Source of the DNA: Chloroflexota bacterium
GTDB lineage: Bacteria; Chloroflexota; Anaerolineae; Promineifilales; Promineifilaceae
Assembly: GCA_029559155.1 (NCBI GenBank)
Contig: JAKQCM010000220.1
Span: 1 to 37,236 of the forward strand
Reading direction: 5' to 3'
Length of the DNA: 37,236 bases
The position numbers were made by a program, and so were the translations under genes. Positions within the stretch are counted from its first letter, which is position 1. Every line of letters begins with the position of its first letter. A model generated the notes under the pieces. It was not told the origin of the DNA, did no database searches, and worked only from the letters and a program-made list of their open reading frames with translations. Shown here piece after piece: positions 34,508 through 37,236 of this stretch.

Positions 34508-34810
34508 CCACTCAACTCTCCTTATCGCCAACCACAAAGCCACACGATGATTGTAGACCTCGTGACGATCAGAATTGACACATTCTGCTCGGATTATAAC
34601 GAGGGACTCACACTTTATCTAATCCGACGTACCCCATTCTGACAACCCACATCTGGCAACTTGTCTAATTTCGTGGCGATTTTGGGGATGGGAACAATTT
34701 TCTGGAACAACTGCTTGCAATTGGGGCCAATTCTGGACTATACTCTTATGTAATACTGTTATGTAACCTTGCATCATTGCCGGTAAATTACATCCGCAGG
34801 AGGGTGTCTT
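34508..34810. other. Divergent intergenic region, mutase subunit / SH3 protein
   Basis: This 303-nt gap lies between divergent genes. It carries the SH3-gene promoter described separately, and direct repeats GGAACAA (34691-34697, 34704-34710) and TTATGTAA (34746-34753, 34759-34766), both pairs spaced 13 bp apart. No gene is visible. A promoter for the mutase subunit presumably lies near 34530-34600 but I cannot place it. Confidence 0.5.
34715..34744 (+). promoter_or_regulatory. Promoter with embedded inverted repeat upstream of SH3 protein gene
   Basis: TTGCAA (34715-34720) and TATACT (34739-34744) are separated by 18 nt, a good sigma70-type match about 67 nt before the start codon. The spacer begins with an inverted repeat, AATTGG-GG-CCAATT (34719-34732), which overlaps the -35 box and could be an operator. 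Confidence 0.5.
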
Positions 34811-36400
34811 ATGTTCAAACAAGCAAAATTTGCTAAATGGTATCTTATTTTGGCGTTGGTCATCGGCATTGTGGCGCTGGTCTCGGTGCAAACGGCCGCG
34901 GCTCAAGATCGCGCCGCCACAGGCATTGTCAGCACCGGCGCGCTCAACGTGCGATCCGGACCCGGACTGGAATTTGGCATCATCACCACTTCCTACCAGG
35001 GACACGCGGTGGCGGTTCTGGGCCGCAGCGGCTTCAACACATGGGTAGAGATTCGCACCTTCGACGGCGTTGTCGGTTGGGTCAACTCCAACTACCTGCA
35101 AATGGATGTGGCGCTCAATAATTTGCCGGTTGTGGGTACAGGAGTCGTGCCTCCCGGCGCTACGCCCATCCCCCCGGCCAACACCCCGGCAATTGGCGTG
35201 GTGAATACCGGCGCGGTGAATGTGCGCTCCGGCCCAGGCTACGGCTTCCCGATTGTGACCATTGCCTACCAGGGGTACACCTTCACGCTGCTTGGCCGCA
35301 CCGCCGACAATGCGTGGGTAAAAGTTCGCATGGTGGACACCACGGAAGGCTGGGTAAACAGCAGCGCGCTCAACACCAATGTTCCTGTTAGCTCTCTGGC
35401 CATCATCACCGCAGTCGCCCCGCCAACCAGTGGGGCAACGGCCGTTGTCAACACCGGCGCGCTCAACGTTCGGTCGGGTCCTGGGCTGCAATTTGGCGCA
35501 GTCGCAGCCGTGTATAACGGCCACGTCGTGCAAATGCTGGGTCGCAACGCCGACAACAGCTGGGTGAAAGTTCGGCTCTTCAACGGCCAGGAAGGCTGGG
35601 TAAACGCCAGATACATCACCCCCAACTCACCCATCGCCAACCTGCCCGTGCTGGACAATTCCACCACGACGCCGCCAGGCGCGACGGCCGTTGTCAACAC
35701 CGGCGCGCTGAACATACGCTCCGGCCCGGGACCAGAGTTTAACGCCCTCACCTCCGTACCATTCGGAACCAATCTTTCGCTCATTGGCCGGAACCAAAAT
35801 GCCAGCTGGGCTAAAGTTCGCCTGTCTACCGGCGTGGAAGGTTGGGTAAACACCAGCTACATCGTCAGCAACGTCGCCATTACCAGCCTGCCCATTGTCG
35901 ATGGTTCCAGCAACGTGCCGGCCGGCACAGTCAACACCGGCGCCCTGAACGTCCGCTCCGGGCCGGGCGTCAGCTTCAGCGTGTTGGAAGTTGTTTACCA
36001 GGGCACGCGGGTGAACCTGCTCGGCCGCACCGCCGATTCCAGTTGGGTCCAAATCCAGACCCCCAAAGGGACGACCGGCTGGGTCAATGCAACCCTGCTG
36101 CAAACCAATGTGCCGATCACCAATTTGCCCGTTGTCGGCGGCACAACACCCCCGCCGCCAGTCACCACCAACGCGGTTGTAACCACCGGTGCGCTGAACG
36201 TTCGTTCCGGCCCAGGATTGCCATTCCCAGTTGTCACCACCGTGTACAATGGCAACGGATTGCTGCTGATTGGGCGCAGCGCCACGGCCGTTACGCCGCC
36301 CTGGGTTCAAGTTCGCCTGGAAAATGGTCTGGTCGGCTGGGTAAACGCCAACTTTATCTTTACCAACGTCCCGCTGGCCAATCTGCCAGTCACCGGCTAA
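34811..36400 (+). CDS. Secreted protein of six SH3b repeats
   Basis: This 529-residue protein begins with a signal peptide (helix about 12-30, then VQTAAAQ with likely cleavage after AAA). The rest is six SH3b (SH3_3) modules of about 80 residues. Each starts with TGALNVRSGPG or a close variant, continues with a VY/AY-x-G-x segment and an LLGR or LIGR strand, and ends in WVKVRL...GWVNxxY. Pro/Thr/Ala-rich linkers separate them. No enzymatic domain is present. SH3b domains often bind peptidoglycan or cell-wall peptides, so it may be a cell-surface or wall-binding adaptor; that is inferred. GGAGGG at 34799-34804 supports the ATG at 34811. It has its own promoter and terminator and is monocistronic. 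Confidence 0.88.
   Translation: MFKQAKFAKWYLILALVIGIVALVSVQTAAAQDRAATGIVSTGALNVRSGPGLEFGIITTSYQGHAVAVLGRSGFNTWVEIRTFDGVVGWVNSNYLQMDVALNNLPVVGTGVVPPGATPIPPANTPAIGVVNTGAVNVRSGPGYGFPIVTIAYQGYTFTLLGRTADNAWVKVRMVDTTEGWVNSSALNTNVPVSSLAIITAVAPPTSGATAVVNTGALNVRSGPGLQFGAVAAVYNGHVVQMLGRNADNSWVKVRLFNGQEGWVNARYITPNSPIANLPVLDNSTTTPPGATAVVNTGALNIRSGPGPEFNALTSVPFGTNLSLIGRNQNASWAKVRLSTGVEGWVNTSYIVSNVAITSLPIVDGSSNVPAGTVNTGALNVRSGPGVSFSVLEVVYQGTRVNLLGRTADSSWVQIQTPKGTTGWVNATLLQTNVPITNLPVVGGTTPPPPVTTNAVVTTGALNVRSGPGLPFPVVTTVYNGNGLLLIGRSATAVTPPWVQVRLENGLVGWVNANFIFTNVPLANLPVTG
34930..36390 (+). repeat. Six SH3b-coding repeats
   Basis: The word encoding TGALNVRSGPG recurs near 34934, 35209, 35453, 35699, 35936 and 36185, with spacing of 235-275 nt. 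Copies differ at many synonymous positions and in the linkers, so this is an old duplication series. The second module has AVNVRSGPG and the fourth ALNIRSGPG. Confidence 0.85.
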
Positions 36401-36421
36401 ATAACCAAGCAAGGATCATGT

Positions 36422-36458
36422 AAAAAGGGCGCTGAGATTCTTCTCAGCGCCCTTTTTT
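36422..36458. terminator. Bidirectional terminator, SH3 gene and SulP gene
   Basis: GGGCGCTGAGA (36427-36437) pairs perfectly with TCTCAGCGCCC (36442-36452) around a 4-nt loop. It is flanked by AAAAA before and TTTTTT after, so it can terminate the SH3 gene (+) and the SulP gene (-), which converge here. Confidence 0.9.
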
Positions 36459-36474
36459 GTAAACGGTCGCGTGT

Positions 36475-37236
36475 TTAGCGTGAATCGCCGCCGGTTTTTT
36501 CCATTTTTTCGGCAAAGGGGGCGATCGTAATGGTTTCCATGATTGGCGGTTGGGGAACGGCCGTTACCTCCCCACCCACAACCTGCTCTACATCCACCCC
36601 CAGGGTCAGAATCGCCTTATCCGCGCTCCAATACACATGATCCTCGCCAAGTTCCTCTAAAAATCCGGTGCGCCGCAGCAACACTTGCACCCGATCATCC
36701 ATCGACGTTAGCAAAACATCGCCGCCGCCTTGCCGCTGCCGCTGCAGCAGCTCGCGCAAAACTTCCACACCGGTAGCGTCAATTAACGGCACACCGCGAA
36801 TCGACAAAATCAGCGTCGCATTGGATTCGTCATGGCTTTCCACAAATTCCAACAGGCGGCGCGCCGCGGCAAAAAACAGCGGACCGCTGAGGTAATACAC
36901 TGCGACATTGCGCTCTGCCGGCATAAACGGCCGTTCCGCGCCAGTCAACCGCTCTACTTCAACCGGTTTCCGCGAAATACGCAGCTCGCTCATCTGGGCC
37001 ATAAAAATCAGCGTACTGATGCCAAAACCAATCAAGATGGCTTGCGTCAGGTCCAACACCACCGTCGCCACCAGCGTGATGACAAAAGCCGCTATAGCAT
37101 GTTTGAGGCGATGCTGAAAATAAAAACGAATGGTATGCCACTCATTCATCCGCCAGGCTGTCACCAGCAACACGCCGGCCAGGGCCGCCAACGGAATCTG
37201 ACCAATCACCCCGCCCAACAGCAGCGCCGCCAGCAG
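36475..37236 (-). CDS. SulP/SLC26-family anion transporter with STAS domain, C-terminal part
   Basis: The frame is open to the window's last base, so the N-terminal part of the gene lies beyond it. The visible 253 residues start inside the membrane domain (LGGVIGQIPLAALAGVLLVT), include FYFQHRLKHAIAAFVITLVA and a final helix with IGFGISTLIFM, and then a cytoplasmic STAS domain (about 120-230). In it, VAVYYLSGPLFFAAARRLLE and IRGVPLIDATGVEVLRELL match the STAS pattern with the DATG loop. A tail of about 25 residues follows. SulP proteins carry sulfate, bicarbonate or other anions; the substrate is not decided here. The stop at 36475 faces the bidirectional terminator. Confidence 0.9.
   Translation of the reverse strand: MLAALLLGGVIGQIPLAALAGVLLVTAWRMNEWHTIRFYFQHRLKHAIAAFVITLVATVVLDLTQAILIGFGISTLIFMAQMSELRISRKPVEVERLTGAERPFMPAERNVAVYYLSGPLFFAAARRLLEFVESHDESNATLILSIRGVPLIDATGVEVLRELLQRQRQGGGDVLLTSMDDRVQVLLRRTGFLEELGEDHVYWSADKAILTLGVDVEQVVGGEVTAVPQPPIMETITIAPFAEKMEKTGGDSR

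Larger units (their letters stand above)
1893..36934. repeat. Dispersed palindromic octamer ACGGCCGT, 64 copies
   Basis: I counted 64 exact copies by reading the window, one every 580 bp on average; a base-composition model predicts about one. All but the copy at 13712 are in genes. Examples: 1893, 4057, 4117, 7211, 9087, 11851, 14144, 16528, 16571, 17287, 17318, 18475, 18500, 18532, 21490, 21852, 21894, 25512, 25535, 28016, 33143, 33176, 36557, 36927. They are read in all three phases (Thr-Ala-Val, Asn/Asp-Gly-Arg, Arg-Pro). The word is its own reverse complement and contains CGGCCG. Confidence 0.9.

Noticed and set aside
34619..35533. 304-codon minus-strand frame opposite the SH3 gene
   Set aside because: It is the reverse reading of repetitive SH3-coding DNA and covers the SH3 promoter; the plus strand encodes six clear SH3b repeats.
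34930..36390. Regularly spaced repeats that could suggest a CRISPR-like array
   Set aside because: Units are about 240 nt apart, diverge at synonymous positions and encode SH3b domains; no short repeat-spacer pattern exists.
35627..36412. 261-codon minus-strand frame opposite the SH3 gene
   Set aside because: Same cause: a long open frame created by the GC-rich repeats on the complementary strand.

Overview
The window looks like a chromosomal segment of an uncultured or environmental Chloroflexota bacterium (Anaerolineae/Ardenticatenia-like). The reasons are indirect: a solute-binding lipoprotein with the EVTRVV/ETVV-rich stalk common in that phylum, a SecA with a long insertion, multi-GAF soluble kinases, GH31 and bacterial SH3 secreted proteins, and a methylmalonyl-CoA module. 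There are no rRNA or tRNA genes, insertion sequences, prophage genes or CRISPR arrays. The gene content is ordinary and chromosomal, densely packed, with short gaps and several clear intrinsic terminators.

Layout. 1-5.8 kb (+): the end of an AbgT-family transporter, an MFS exporter, a DUF1269/SHOCT pair of small membrane proteins, and a secreted alpha/beta-hydrolase lipoprotein. 5.8-13.5 kb (-): a complete oligopeptide/dipeptide-type ABC importer operon in the order binding protein, permease B, permease C, ATPase D, ATPase F, plus a small membrane protein. 14-18 kb (+): a GH31 glycosidase with a C-terminal SCP2-like domain and an alpha/beta hydrolase. 17.9-20 kb (-): a lipid kinase (YegS/DagK family), a P-loop kinase and an uncharacterised protein. 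20.1-22.8 kb (+): M29 aminopeptidase, MutM and a protein with an internal duplication. 22.9-27.6 kb (-): adenosine deaminase and a five-GAF histidine kinase. 28-34.5 kb (-): SecA, PRPP synthetase, MeaB and a B12-binding mutase subunit. 34.8-36.4 kb (+): a secreted six-repeat SH3 protein. The window ends inside a SulP/STAS anion transporter (-).

Two things stand out. First, the binding protein of the ABC operon appears to be circularly permuted. The stretch that is normally the second half of an SBP family 5 protein comes first, and the stretch that is normally first (with the HDG..L.A.D motif and the GTGxY motif) comes second, followed by an Ig-like tail. Its partner permease C carries about 190 extra extracytoplasmic residues and permease B lacks the usual PGDP segment, so the whole importer is non-standard. 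Second, the palindromic octamer ACGGCCGT occurs 64 times by hand count in 37 kb, where about one is expected by chance. It behaves like a HIP1-type highly iterated palindrome. It is nearly absent from 1-4 kb and from the ABC operon, and dense in 14-22 kb.
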